Below, in pieces: positions 45,888 to 53,818 of a stretch of DNA of 64,000 nucleotides (position 1 is its first letter; each line of letters opens with the position of its first letter). Both the position numbers and the translations under genes were made by a program. The DNA is from Candidatus Geothrix odensensis (GTDB lineage Bacteria; Acidobacteriota; Holophagae; Holophagales; Holophagaceae), in NCBI GenBank assembly GCA_016714685.1, contig JADKCH010000001.1, positions 558,001 to 622,000 on the forward strand. Reading direction: 5' to 3'. The notes below the pieces were generated by a model that did not search any database, had not been told where the DNA came from, and saw only the letters and a list, made by a program, of their open reading frames with translations.

Positions 45888-46667
45888 TCAGGGGAATTCA
45901 TAGCTCGTCAGGCTGAGGCTGCCCAGTTGCCAGCCGGCAAACAGGAGCACTGGCGGGGTCCCGCCGGCTCCCATGGCAACGAAGAGCGGATCAAGGTGCT
46001 CCGAGGTGGGCACGGACTCCATGGCGCCCGGGGCCTGCCGCCACTCCGCCAAGGCGGTCCCGTCCCCGGCGGCCAGTCGCTCGTGGACCCAGCGCTGGAA
46101 GGCCACGGCCCAGGGCCGGGGTTCCGCCGCGCCCTGCCAGTCCAGGCGACCCAGGTTGTGGACGATGCCGCCGCTGCCCAGGATCAGCACCCCGCGATGG
46201 CGGAACGGCGCCAGCGCCCGGCCCGCGGCCAGCAGCAGCCCGGGCGTGCGGGTGCGGGGCAGGGACAGCTGCACCACCGGGAGGTCGGCCTCGGGCCTCA
46301 GGTAGCGCAGGGGCACCCAGGCCCCGTGATCCAGGGGGCGCTGGGCGTCCAGCACCGCCTCCAGGCCCGCTTCCCGCAGCAGCCCAGCTGCTTCATCAGC
46401 CAGTCCAGGCGAGCCGGGCGCCGGATAGTCCAGCCCATACAGGGCCTCCGGGAAGCCACCGAAATCGTGCATGACGCCTGGCACTGCGGCCGAGGAGAGC
46501 CGGAAGGGGCCGGCCGCCTGCCAGTGGGCCGAGCAGACGAGGATGGCGCGCAGGGGCGGCAGGCGCCGCCCCAGGGCCGAGACCGCCTCCCCCCAGGCCT
46601 CTCCCTCCAGGGCCAGCATGGGAGAGCCATGGGCCAGGAAAACGGAAGGGAGGGGAGTCGCGGTCAT
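45888..46667 (-). CDS. LigB-type extradiol dioxygenase (4,5-DOPA dioxygenase/YgiD-like)
   Basis: 259 aa, the usual size for the DODA/YgiD group of class III ring-cleavage enzymes. Likely metal ligands lie in LAHGSPM (His), CSAHWQ (His), GSGGIVHNLG (His) near the C-terminal third, and DHGAWVPL. The physiological substrate is unknown. The ATG at 46667 is chosen; an upstream extension to 46730 is possible but does not look conserved. It is divergent from pdxJ. Confidence 0.88.
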   Translation of the reverse strand: MTATPLPSVFLAHGSPMLALEGEAWGEAVSALGRRLPPLRAILVCSAHWQAAGPFRLSSAAVPGVMHDFGGFPEALYGLDYPAPGSPGLADEAAGLLREAGLEAVLDAQRPLDHGAWVPLRYLRPEADLPVVQLSLPRTRTPGLLLAAGRALAPFRHRGVLILGSGGIVHNLGRLDWQGAAEPRPWAVAFQRWVHERLAAGDGTALAEWRQAPGAMESVPTSEHLDPLFVAMGAGGTPPVLLFAGWQLGSLSLTSYEFP

Positions 46668-46789
46668 GGGTCCATGGTCATCCACCGAAATGCGTGTTTC
46701 AACTCTTTTTTTGATGCTCGCCCCATCCAACCTTCATGCCGACTGGACACCAGCATTGGGTAAGCTACAAGTCATTCCCGGAGCGCGCA

Positions 46790-47518
46790 TTGAACCTCAG
46801 GCTTGGCGTCAACGTCGATCATGTGGCCACCCTCCGGCAGGCCCGCGGAGGCCATGAGCCCGAGCCGGTGGCCGCGGCGCTCCTGGCCCAGAGCGCCGGT
46901 GCCCACGGCATCACGGTCCATCTCCGCGGCGACCGCAGGCATATCCAGGAGCGGGATCTGCGGTTGCTGAAGGAAGTCCTTGCGGTGCCCCTGAACGTGG
47001 AATGCGCGGCGACACCCGAAGCCCTGGAAGCCGTCATCCCCACCAAGCCCTCCTGGGTCACCCTGGTTCCCGAGAGTCGCGAGGAGCTCACCACTCAGGG
47101 CGGACTCGATGCCATCTTCCTCCAGGGGATGCTGAAGCCCGTGATCCGAGAGCTGCGCGGCGCCGGCATTCTCGTCAGCCTCTTTGTCGACCCGGTCCTC
47201 GACCAGGTGAAGATGGCCGCCAAGCTGGAGGCGGACGCGGTGGAGCTGAACACGGGCACCTACAGCGACCTGCCCCTGGGCTCCGACCCCTCCCCGGAGC
47301 TGGGTCGCCTCCGTGAGGCCGCCCGCCTCGCCAGCCGCCTTGGCCTGCGGGTGCTCGCGGGCCACGGCCTCAACCTCCAGAACGTGGGCCCGGTCGCCGC
47401 CATTCCTGAAGTGGAAGAGCTCAACATCGGCCACAGCCTCATCGGGAGGGCAGTCCTGGTGGGACTGGAACGCGCCGTCGAAGAGCTGCTCACGGCCATG
47501 GGGGAGGCCTGCCCATGA
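46790..47518 (+). CDS. pdxJ: Pyridoxine 5'-phosphate synthase PdxJ
   Basis: 242-aa TIM-barrel enzyme that joins 3-amino-1-hydroxyacetone phosphate and deoxyxylulose phosphate to make vitamin B6 phosphate. Conserved blocks: LGVNVDHVATLRQARGG, ITVHLRGDRRHI, LNVECAAT, ELNTGTY and HGLNLQNV. The TTG at 46790 has GGAG 6 nt upstream and gives the standard length; an in-frame ATG at 46736 adds an unlikely N-terminal piece. Confidence 0.95.
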   Translation: MNLRLGVNVDHVATLRQARGGHEPEPVAAALLAQSAGAHGITVHLRGDRRHIQERDLRLLKEVLAVPLNVECAATPEALEAVIPTKPSWVTLVPESREELTTQGGLDAIFLQGMLKPVIRELRGAGILVSLFVDPVLDQVKMAAKLEADAVELNTGTYSDLPLGSDPSPELGRLREAARLASRLGLRVLAGHGLNLQNVGPVAAIPEVEELNIGHSLIGRAVLVGLERAVEELLTAMGEACP

Positions 47519-47892
47519 GTACCGTGCTGGTGGTGGACGACGACCCGAACGTCCGCCAGATCCTGAGAGAGTACGTCGAGCGGGAGGGCCACCGGGTGCT
47601 CGAGGCGGCCGACTCGAGCTTCGCCCGCAAGGCCATGGCCCAGGAGCGCGTGGACCTGATCTTCCTCGATGTCCTGATGCCCGGGGAGAGCGGGACGGCC
47701 CTCTGCCACTCCATCAAGGACGACCCGGAATGCCAAGGCATGAAGGTGATCCTCCTCACGGGTTTCGACGGTGAGCGGGCCTGGTCGCAGGGTCTGCGGA
47801 GCGGAGCCGATATTTTTCTGGTGAAGCCGGTGAACCGCGAACGGATCAAGGTGCTGCTGGAAGAGCTCCTCACTCCGGAACGGCTCGCATGA
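47515..47892 (+). CDS. Single-domain response regulator
   Basis: 125-aa receiver domain only, CheY/Spo0F-like. Acidic pair VDDDPN, phospho-acceptor LIFLDVLMPG, conserved Thr in LLTGFDG and Lys in FLVKPVN. It overlaps pdxJ and the DUF4388 gene by 4 bp each, so it is translationally coupled to both. No kinase is adjacent. It may act with the DUF4388 protein or the CheZ-like protein downstream. Confidence 0.9.
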   Translation: MSTVLVVDDDPNVRQILREYVEREGHRVLEAADSSFARKAMAQERVDLIFLDVLMPGESGTALCHSIKDDPECQGMKVILLTGFDGERAWSQGLRSGADIFLVKPVNRERIKVLLEELLTPERLA

Positions 47893-48707
47893 GCAATCTC
47901 CGCGGCGCCCTGGAGAGCATCTCCCTCACCGATGTGGCCCAGCTGCTCCACGTCAATCGCAAGACGGGCATGTTGCAGGTGAGCTCCGGAAAGATCAGCG
48001 GGGTCCTGTACTTCTCCAGTGGAGAGGTCATTCACGCGGAGACGCTGTCGGCGCGGGGCGAGGTGGCCGCCTTCGAGATCCTGGAGTGGACCTCCGGCCA
48101 TTTCGAGTTCCTCTCCACCCAGGTCCAGGTCCCCGCCACCATCCGGCGTACGGTCCCGGATCTGCTCATGGATTCCGCGCGTCTTCACGACAGCCGGAAG
48201 CGCCTGCATTCGATCTTCCCCCGCCTGACGGCTGTCCCCTGGCCCACCCTCCCGGCGCCGCAGCTGCTGGATGGCCTCAAGCTCTTCGCCGAAGAGCGCA
48301 GGATCCTGCCCTTCTTTGATGGCTACAGGGATTTCCAGGATGTCATGTCCGCCTCCGGGCAGCATGACGTGGCCGTCCTCCAGTCCGCGGCCATCCTGAA
48401 GGACGCGGGACGGCTGGAGGTGCTGGAACCCGACGCTCACGTGGCTGTCGTCCCGATGAAGACGGGGCTCTTCAAGAAGGGCGGCCACCTGCAACTCCCC
48501 AAGGCCATGGAGGGTTGGTGGACCGTCCTCGGCCCCTACCGCCATGGCATCCAGAACCTCCGGGTCATCTGGCCCCATGGGCCAGCTGTCGAGCGGGTCG
48601 AGTTCGTGAGCGGCCTCGCCGACAAGCAGGTGGCCATCCCCCGGGAACTCATGCAGGCATGGGGATTGGCCGAAGGATCCCATGTAAAAGTGAGGCCGGC
48701 GCCCTGA
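47889..48707 (+). CDS. DUF4388 (PATAN-like) regulatory protein
   Basis: 272 aa. The N-terminal ~100 residues match DUF4388: LRGALESISLTDVAQLLHVNRKTGMLQVSSGKISGVLYFSSGEVIHAETLS...GEVAAFEILEWTSGHFEF. Such domains accompany response regulators and are thought to mediate protein interactions. The C-terminal half (GLKLFAEERRILPFFDGYRDFQDV onward) is of unknown type. It is coupled to the receiver gene. Confidence 0.85.
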   Translation: MSNLRGALESISLTDVAQLLHVNRKTGMLQVSSGKISGVLYFSSGEVIHAETLSARGEVAAFEILEWTSGHFEFLSTQVQVPATIRRTVPDLLMDSARLHDSRKRLHSIFPRLTAVPWPTLPAPQLLDGLKLFAEERRILPFFDGYRDFQDVMSASGQHDVAVLQSAAILKDAGRLEVLEPDAHVAVVPMKTGLFKKGGHLQLPKAMEGWWTVLGPYRHGIQNLRVIWPHGPAVERVEFVSGLADKQVAIPRELMQAWGLAEGSHVKVRPAP

Positions 48708-48727
48708 GGGCACCCCAGGAGTCCCCA

Positions 48728-49660
48728 ATGAATGAAACGCCTGAAGATCAGCCCCAGGAAGGCACCCCGGAAAGCCTAGTGGCGGAATTCCAGAACCGCC
48801 GGGAGCGCCTCGACCAGCGCCTCCTGAGCCTGGAGCACCTCATCGCCGACCTCCGAAGCGAATTGCAGGGGGACTCCCAGGCGAGCCTGCACCGCCTGGC
48901 CGAAGCCGCCCAGGACATGGCGAACGGCCGGGTGTACCAGAAGATCGACATCGAAGCCAAGGGCGAACTCGGGGCCCTGGTCTCCAGCATCAACCAGACC
49001 CTCCTGAACCTGCAGCAGCTGGACGCCTCGGTCAAGCACCAGAGCACCCAGGTCCCGGAACTCGCCGCCCAGCTGGACGCCATCACCTCCGACACCGAGG
49101 AGGCCACCCAGAGCGTCATGAACCGCCTGGATACGCTCATGGCCGCCGCCGATGACGCCACCCGGGCCGTGCAGGCCTGCCAGGACGGCATCGGCCGCCA
49201 GAACCAGCACCAGGCCGCCCTCCACGGAGCCATCGCCGGCTTTCTGGAGCGCGCCAGCGCCGGGGAGGACCAGAACGCCCTGGCCCAGGAGGTGCTGGAG
49301 TACCTCTTCGCCCATCAGCTGGCGAGCCCGCCCCAGGAAGTGGACCTCGGCCCCGCCAAGGATCTGCTGCAGAAGGTCAGCGACGAGGCCTTCGAGATCC
49401 TGAACGTGCTCCAGTTCCAGGACATCACCCGTCAGAAGATCGAGAAGGTCGTCATCCTGCTCAAGCAGTTCCAGGGCGGCCTGAACCGGCTGCTGGTGAT
49501 TTTCAACATCCACTCCGCCGTGCTGGGGGAGAGCCAGGGCTTCTCGGAGCGGAAGGTCGCGACCCAGGACCACATCTTTGAAACCAGCCTGGAGGCCGAC
49601 AGCCGCAAGGACAGCGTCGACGACATCATCGCCCAGTTCAAGCTGGCCGGCGGCAGCTGA
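48728..49660 (+). CDS. CheZ-like protein with HAMP-like segment
   Basis: 310 aa with no membrane helix. A coiled coil is followed by a HAMP-like segment (LAEAAQDMANGRVYQKIDIEAKGELGALVSSINQTL). The C-terminal region contains EAFEILNVLQFQDITRQKIEKVVILLKQF, which matches the CheZ phosphatase motif (LQFQD-x-x-x-Q) that dephosphorylates CheY-like regulators. AGGAG precedes ATG 48728. A natural target is the receiver protein encoded two genes upstream; this is inference. Confidence 0.72.
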   Translation: MNETPEDQPQEGTPESLVAEFQNRRERLDQRLLSLEHLIADLRSELQGDSQASLHRLAEAAQDMANGRVYQKIDIEAKGELGALVSSINQTLLNLQQLDASVKHQSTQVPELAAQLDAITSDTEEATQSVMNRLDTLMAAADDATRAVQACQDGIGRQNQHQAALHGAIAGFLERASAGEDQNALAQEVLEYLFAHQLASPPQEVDLGPAKDLLQKVSDEAFEILNVLQFQDITRQKIEKVVILLKQFQGGLNRLLVIFNIHSAVLGESQGFSERKVATQDHIFETSLEADSRKDSVDDIIAQFKLAGGS

Positions 49661-49669
49661 AACCGCCGC

Positions 49670-50356
49670 CTAGACCAGCACGATCTCCAGTTCCCCCAGC
49701 CCCTCGATCCCACAGCGCACCCGGTCGCCGCGAAGGATGGGACCGACACCGGCGGGCGTGCCAGTGAAGATGAGGTCCCCGGGCGCCAGGGCCATGAACC
49801 TGGAGATGTGGGCGATGACTTCAGGGACCGACCAGATCATCTGGGACAGGTCGCCCCTCTGCTTCTCGACACCATTCACCGAAAGCCAGATCGCACCGCG
49901 GTCGAAGTGACCACCCGCTGCCAGGGGCAGAATGCTGGAGACCGGGGCTGATTGGTCGAAGCCCTTGGCCGTGTCCCAGGGCTGCCCCTTGTCCTTCGCC
50001 TTCGCCTGCAGATCCCGGCGGGTCAGGTCGATGCCCACGGCATAGCCGTAGATGTGGCCCAGAGCCTCGGAAGCCGGGATGTCCCGGCCACCCGTCGCCA
50101 GGGCCACCACCAGCTCGACCTCATGATGGAGGTTCGATGTGAGGGGCGGGTAGGCGATGTCACCCCCGCCTGGAACCACCGTGTCGTGGGGCTTGCCGAA
50201 GAAGAAGGGGGGCTCACGCTCGGGATCCATGCCCATTTCCCGGGCATGGTCAGCGTAGTTGCGGCCGATGCAGTAGATCCGGCGCACCGGGAAGACCTGG
50301 GTGGTCCCCTCGACGGGGAGGGTGGGCGCTGCGGGAACGGGAATGACCGCTTCCAT
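49670..50356 (-). CDS. Fumarylacetoacetate hydrolase-family protein
   Basis: 228 aa. The conserved core YCIGRNYADHAREMG, FFFGKP, HHEVELVVAL, GYAVGIDLTRRDLQ, and the late IFTGTPAGVGPI identify the FAH/FahD group, which includes acylpyruvases and oxaloacetate decarboxylases. The acidic metal ligands are in HHEVELV and the GID segment. The substrate is not predictable. GGAGG lies 10 nt before ATG 50356. Confidence 0.88.
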   Translation of the reverse strand: MEAVIPVPAAPTLPVEGTTQVFPVRRIYCIGRNYADHAREMGMDPEREPPFFFGKPHDTVVPGGGDIAYPPLTSNLHHEVELVVALATGGRDIPASEALGHIYGYAVGIDLTRRDLQAKAKDKGQPWDTAKGFDQSAPVSSILPLAAGGHFDRGAIWLSVNGVEKQRGDLSQMIWSVPEVIAHISRFMALAPGDLIFTGTPAGVGPILRGDRVRCGIEGLGELEIVLV

Positions 50357-50379
50357 GGGGAATTCCTCCGGATCTGGGC

Positions 50380-51300
50380 TCAGCTTTTGGCCCTCGGGTG
50401 GGCCTTCTCGTAGGTTCGGGCCAGTTCCTCCAGCCCCAGGTGAGTGTAGCGCTGGGTGGTGCTCAGGCTCGCGTGGCCCAGCAGTTCCTGAATGGCCCGG
50501 AGGTCCATGCCACGGTTGAGCAGGTGGGTCGCGAAGCTGTGCCGGAGCGCATGGGGGCTGACCTTGGACCGCACTGCCGCGGTGTCCAGGGCCCTCCGGA
50601 GCATGGTCCGAACGCTCGTGGTCGTGAGGCGCCCCCCGCGCACGTTCAGGAACAGGGCCGGGCTGGGTGCCAGCCCCTTGTCCGCCAAGAGGGCCGAGCG
50701 AAAGCCCAGGTAGGTCTGGAGCGCAACAGCGGCCTGGGCATGGTACGGAACCAGCCGTTCCTTGCGCCCCTTGCCCATGACCCTCAGGGTGCGCTCGCCG
50801 GATAGCAGATCCTGCAGGTCGAGGCCCACCAGCTCGGAGACGCGCAGGCCCGAGGCATAGAGCAGTTCCAGCAGGCACGTGAGGCGCGCGGTGGGGAAAT
50901 CGACCGGTGCGGGGAGGTCCAGGAGCGCCTGGCTCTCACCCTCGGTGAGGAAGGCCGGCAGGCGCTTCGGCTGTTTCGGATTCCGCAGGCCGGCCGCGGG
51001 ATTCCTGGTGATGCGCTGAGTCTCCCACAACCACCCGAAGAAGCTGCGGACAGTGGAGAGGATGCGCGCCTGGCTCGCCGGATCCAGGCCGCGATCCCCC
51101 AGTTCCAGGGCAAAGCCCCGCAGGGTCCTCGGCGTCACCTCCCACCCCTCCCAGCGGGCCCTGGCGGCGTGGTCGAGGAGTTTCCCGAGGTCGCCCTCCT
51201 GCGCCCGGGCGGTGTGCGGGGAGACCGCCCTGGCGCGCTGTTCGAGGTGGAAGGCCTGGACCCCCTCGGCGAGCACCGCGCTACCCTTCCCTGCTACCAT
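50380..51300 (-). CDS. Tyrosine recombinase XerC/XerD-like
   Basis: 306 aa with an N-terminal SAM-like core-binding domain and a C-terminal catalytic domain. The catalytic residues are visible: Arg in ASGLRVSELVGL, Lys in GKGRKERLVP, His-Arg in SPHALRHSFATHLL, His in LLGHASLSTTQRYTH, and the nucleophilic Tyr in the same segment. Its length and housekeeping context suggest dimer resolution at dif (XerC or XerD) rather than an integrase. Its start is only 16-31 bp from the divergent acyl-CoA synthetase gene. Confidence 0.9.
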   Translation of the reverse strand: MVAGKGSAVLAEGVQAFHLEQRARAVSPHTARAQEGDLGKLLDHAARARWEGWEVTPRTLRGFALELGDRGLDPASQARILSTVRSFFGWLWETQRITRNPAAGLRNPKQPKRLPAFLTEGESQALLDLPAPVDFPTARLTCLLELLYASGLRVSELVGLDLQDLLSGERTLRVMGKGRKERLVPYHAQAAVALQTYLGFRSALLADKGLAPSPALFLNVRGGRLTTTSVRTMLRRALDTAAVRSKVSPHALRHSFATHLLNRGMDLRAIQELLGHASLSTTQRYTHLGLEELARTYEKAHPRAKS

Positions 51301-51316
51301 GCCGTCACATCCCATC

Positions 51317-53155
51317 ATGTCCGGAGTCATTGTGGCGCAGCCTATCGAAACGATTGCCCAGCTTTTCTACCAGGCCGTCGGTCGGAACCTTCCTGATGCC
51401 CTGGCCTACAAGCGGAACGGGAGCTATGTCCCCATCTCCCACGTGGAGCTGGTGGCCCTGGTCGAGCGCCTTGCACTGGCCATGGCCGCCCGTGGGCTCA
51501 AGTACGGAGACCGGGTGGCGATCATGTCCGAGAACCGGCCAGAGTGGGCCATCGCCGATCTGGCCTGCGCCCTCCAGGGCCTTCCCGACGTCACCATCTA
51601 CGCCACCCTGAACGCCCCGCAGGCCGGCTACATCCTGAAGGACAGCCAGTCCCGCTGGGTCCTCTGCTCCGACCGGGTCCAGCTGGACAAGGTCCTGGCC
51701 CAGTGGGACCAGCTGCCGCAGCTTGAGGCCGCCGTGCTCTTCGATGGCGATCTGCCCGAAGGGACCGGGCGGAACCTCGTGCGCTGGGCCACCCTGCTGG
51801 AAGAGGGCCAGGCCATGGAGGCCCGGCGGCCCGAGGTGCGGGGCTGGGCCGATCAGCGGAAACCATCCGACGTCCTGACCCTCATCTACACCTCCGGGAC
51901 CACGGGCGACCCCAAGGGCGCCGTTCTGACCCATGGCAACCTGGCGTCGAACGTCGTGACCTCTCTCGAGGCCGTGAAGATGGAGGAGGGCCACCGCTGC
52001 CTCAGCTTCCTGCCCCTCACGCACATCTTCGAGCGCATGGCCGGCCACTTCCTCATGCTGCACATCGGCGCATCGATCTACTACGCCGAGAGCGTCAACA
52101 CCGTCCCGGCGGACCTCCTGGAGGTCAGGCCCACGGTCCTGGCCTCAGTGCCCCGGATCTACGAGAAGGTGTATGGCCGCATCTACGATGGCGTGGCCTC
52201 AGCCAGCCTCGTCAAGCGCCTCATCTTCCACTGGTCCATGGTGGCCGGACGACGCATCGTGACCCAGCTCTACCAGGGCAAGACCCCGGGCGGGTGGAGC
52301 GGCTTCTGCTACGGCATCGCGCGCAAGCTCGTCTTTGACAAGATCTCGGCCAGGCTCGGTGGGCGTTTGAGGCTGGCCGTCAGCGGCGGCGCCCCCCTGG
52401 GGGGGAAGATCATGGAATTCTTCTGGATCGTGGGCGTGCCGATCCTGGAGGGTTACGGCCTCACGGAGACCAGCCCGGTGATCACCATCAACCGCTTCGG
52501 CGAAGTGCTTCCGGGCTGCGTCGGCCGCCCGCTGTACAAGGACTGGAACGGCCGCCCCTTCGTGAAGATCGCCGATGACGGCGAGATCCTCTGCCAGGGG
52601 CCGAACATCATGGTGGGCTACTGGAACAATGAGCAGGCCACGCGCGAAGCCATTGGCGCGGACGGCTATTTCCACACCGGCGACATCGGCCATCAGGACG
52701 ACCAGGGGCGGCTCTACATCACGGACCGCAAGAAGGAGCTCATCGTCACCAGTGGCGGAAAGAAGATCGCCCCCCAGCCCATCGAGAACCTGCTCAAGGC
52801 CGACAAGTACATCTCACAGGCGGTCCTCATCGGCGACCAGCGGAACTTCATCAGCGCCCTGATCGTGCCGAATTTCGACAGCCTGGCACGCTGGGCCGGC
52901 TACAAGAAACTCCACTTCGCCACCCATGCCGAGCTCATCCAGAACCCGATGGCCCTGGCCAAGCTCGGCAGCCGACTGGAGCGCGTCAACGAGCACCTGT
53001 CGAACTATGAGCGCATCAAGAAATTCATCCTCCTGGATCACGAGATGACCCTCGAAGGCGGACAGCTGACCCCCTCCCTCAAGGTGAAGCGCCGGGTGGT
53101 GAACCAGATGTACGCCGACCGGATCGAGGCGATGTACGCTGAGCCCAAGGGCTGA
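51317..53155 (+). CDS. Long-chain acyl-CoA synthetase (AMP-forming)
   Basis: 612 aa in the ANL superfamily; activates fatty acids to acyl-CoA. The AMP-binding signature is LIYTSGTTGDPKGAVLTH, followed by FLPLTHIFERM, EGYGLTETSPV and the hinge/C-terminal region GYFHTGDIG...ITDRKKELIVTSGGKKIAPQPIE. Start candidates are ATG 51299, ATG 51317 and GTG 51332; GGAG at 51323-51326 favours the GTG. The promoter must overlap the 5' end of the divergent recombinase gene. Confidence 0.93.
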   Translation: MSGVIVAQPIETIAQLFYQAVGRNLPDALAYKRNGSYVPISHVELVALVERLALAMAARGLKYGDRVAIMSENRPEWAIADLACALQGLPDVTIYATLNAPQAGYILKDSQSRWVLCSDRVQLDKVLAQWDQLPQLEAAVLFDGDLPEGTGRNLVRWATLLEEGQAMEARRPEVRGWADQRKPSDVLTLIYTSGTTGDPKGAVLTHGNLASNVVTSLEAVKMEEGHRCLSFLPLTHIFERMAGHFLMLHIGASIYYAESVNTVPADLLEVRPTVLASVPRIYEKVYGRIYDGVASASLVKRLIFHWSMVAGRRIVTQLYQGKTPGGWSGFCYGIARKLVFDKISARLGGRLRLAVSGGAPLGGKIMEFFWIVGVPILEGYGLTETSPVITINRFGEVLPGCVGRPLYKDWNGRPFVKIADDGEILCQGPNIMVGYWNNEQATREAIGADGYFHTGDIGHQDDQGRLYITDRKKELIVTSGGKKIAPQPIENLLKADKYISQAVLIGDQRNFISALIVPNFDSLARWAGYKKLHFATHAELIQNPMALAKLGSRLERVNEHLSNYERIKKFILLDHEMTLEGGQLTPSLKVKRRVVNQMYADRIEAMYAEPKG

Positions 53156-53206
53156 TCACGAACCCCGAGTCTGGTAGCCTTGACGATCCATCATCGGAGG
53201 ATAGCC

Positions 53207-53641
53207 TTGCGCGTTCGTGCTGCCATTCCCCTCGTCCTGGTCACCCTGCTTGGTTTCGGCTGCCAGTCCCCCCGGACCGGGGCCGGTGCCCTGACCACCC
53301 TACCCAGCGGGCTTGGGGTGATGGACCTCGCCACGGGCGAGGGAGCTTCGCCCAGGATCGGCCAGACCTGTGTCGTGGAGGCTCAGGGTTGGATCGAGGA
53401 GGGCGGGGTGAAGGGCAAAGCGTTCCTGGATACGAGGAAGCGCGGTTTTCCTGTCAGCTTCCCCCTGGGCGGTGGCCGGGTGATCAAGGGCTGGGAGGAA
53501 GGCCTCGCCACCATGAAAAAGGGCGGCAAGCGCCTGTTGCGGGTCCCGCCAGCGCTCGGTTATTCCCCTCAGGAATTGGGGAATGACATCCCCCCCGGAT
53601 CCATTTTGATCTTCGAGCTGGAGCTCCTCGACATTCGATAG
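53207..53641 (+). CDS. FKBP-type peptidylprolyl isomerase, lipoprotein
   Basis: 144 aa. The signal peptide ends in LLGFGC, a lipobox, so it is probably membrane-anchored in the periplasm. The FKBP core includes FPVSFPLGGGRVIKGWEEGLATMKKGGKRLLRVPPALGYSPQELGNDIPPGSILIFELELLDI. The TTG at 53207 is preferred because CGGAGG lies 6 nt upstream; the open frame extends to 53180. Confidence 0.9.
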   Translation: MRVRAAIPLVLVTLLGFGCQSPRTGAGALTTLPSGLGVMDLATGEGASPRIGQTCVVEAQGWIEEGGVKGKAFLDTRKRGFPVSFPLGGGRVIKGWEEGLATMKKGGKRLLRVPPALGYSPQELGNDIPPGSILIFELELLDIR

Positions 53642-53818
53642 CCTGCGGGCCCCGGCCCCTCGAGGTGTCCCCTGGCACTCCCCCCGCCATCGAAGGCCCC
53701 GATCCCGATCCGGCCCATTCCGCCGGCCAAGGAGCCTCCGTCCACCTTCCGGCCCGGGAAGCTGCTCCGCTCCTTTCTGATCGTCTGCGCGATCATTGTC
53801 ATCACGGAACTCACCATC

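Noticed and set aside
50380..51300. Integrase of a genomic island
   Set aside because: The recombinase is flanked by housekeeping genes with no tRNA, attachment repeats or phage genes; its size fits XerC/XerD.
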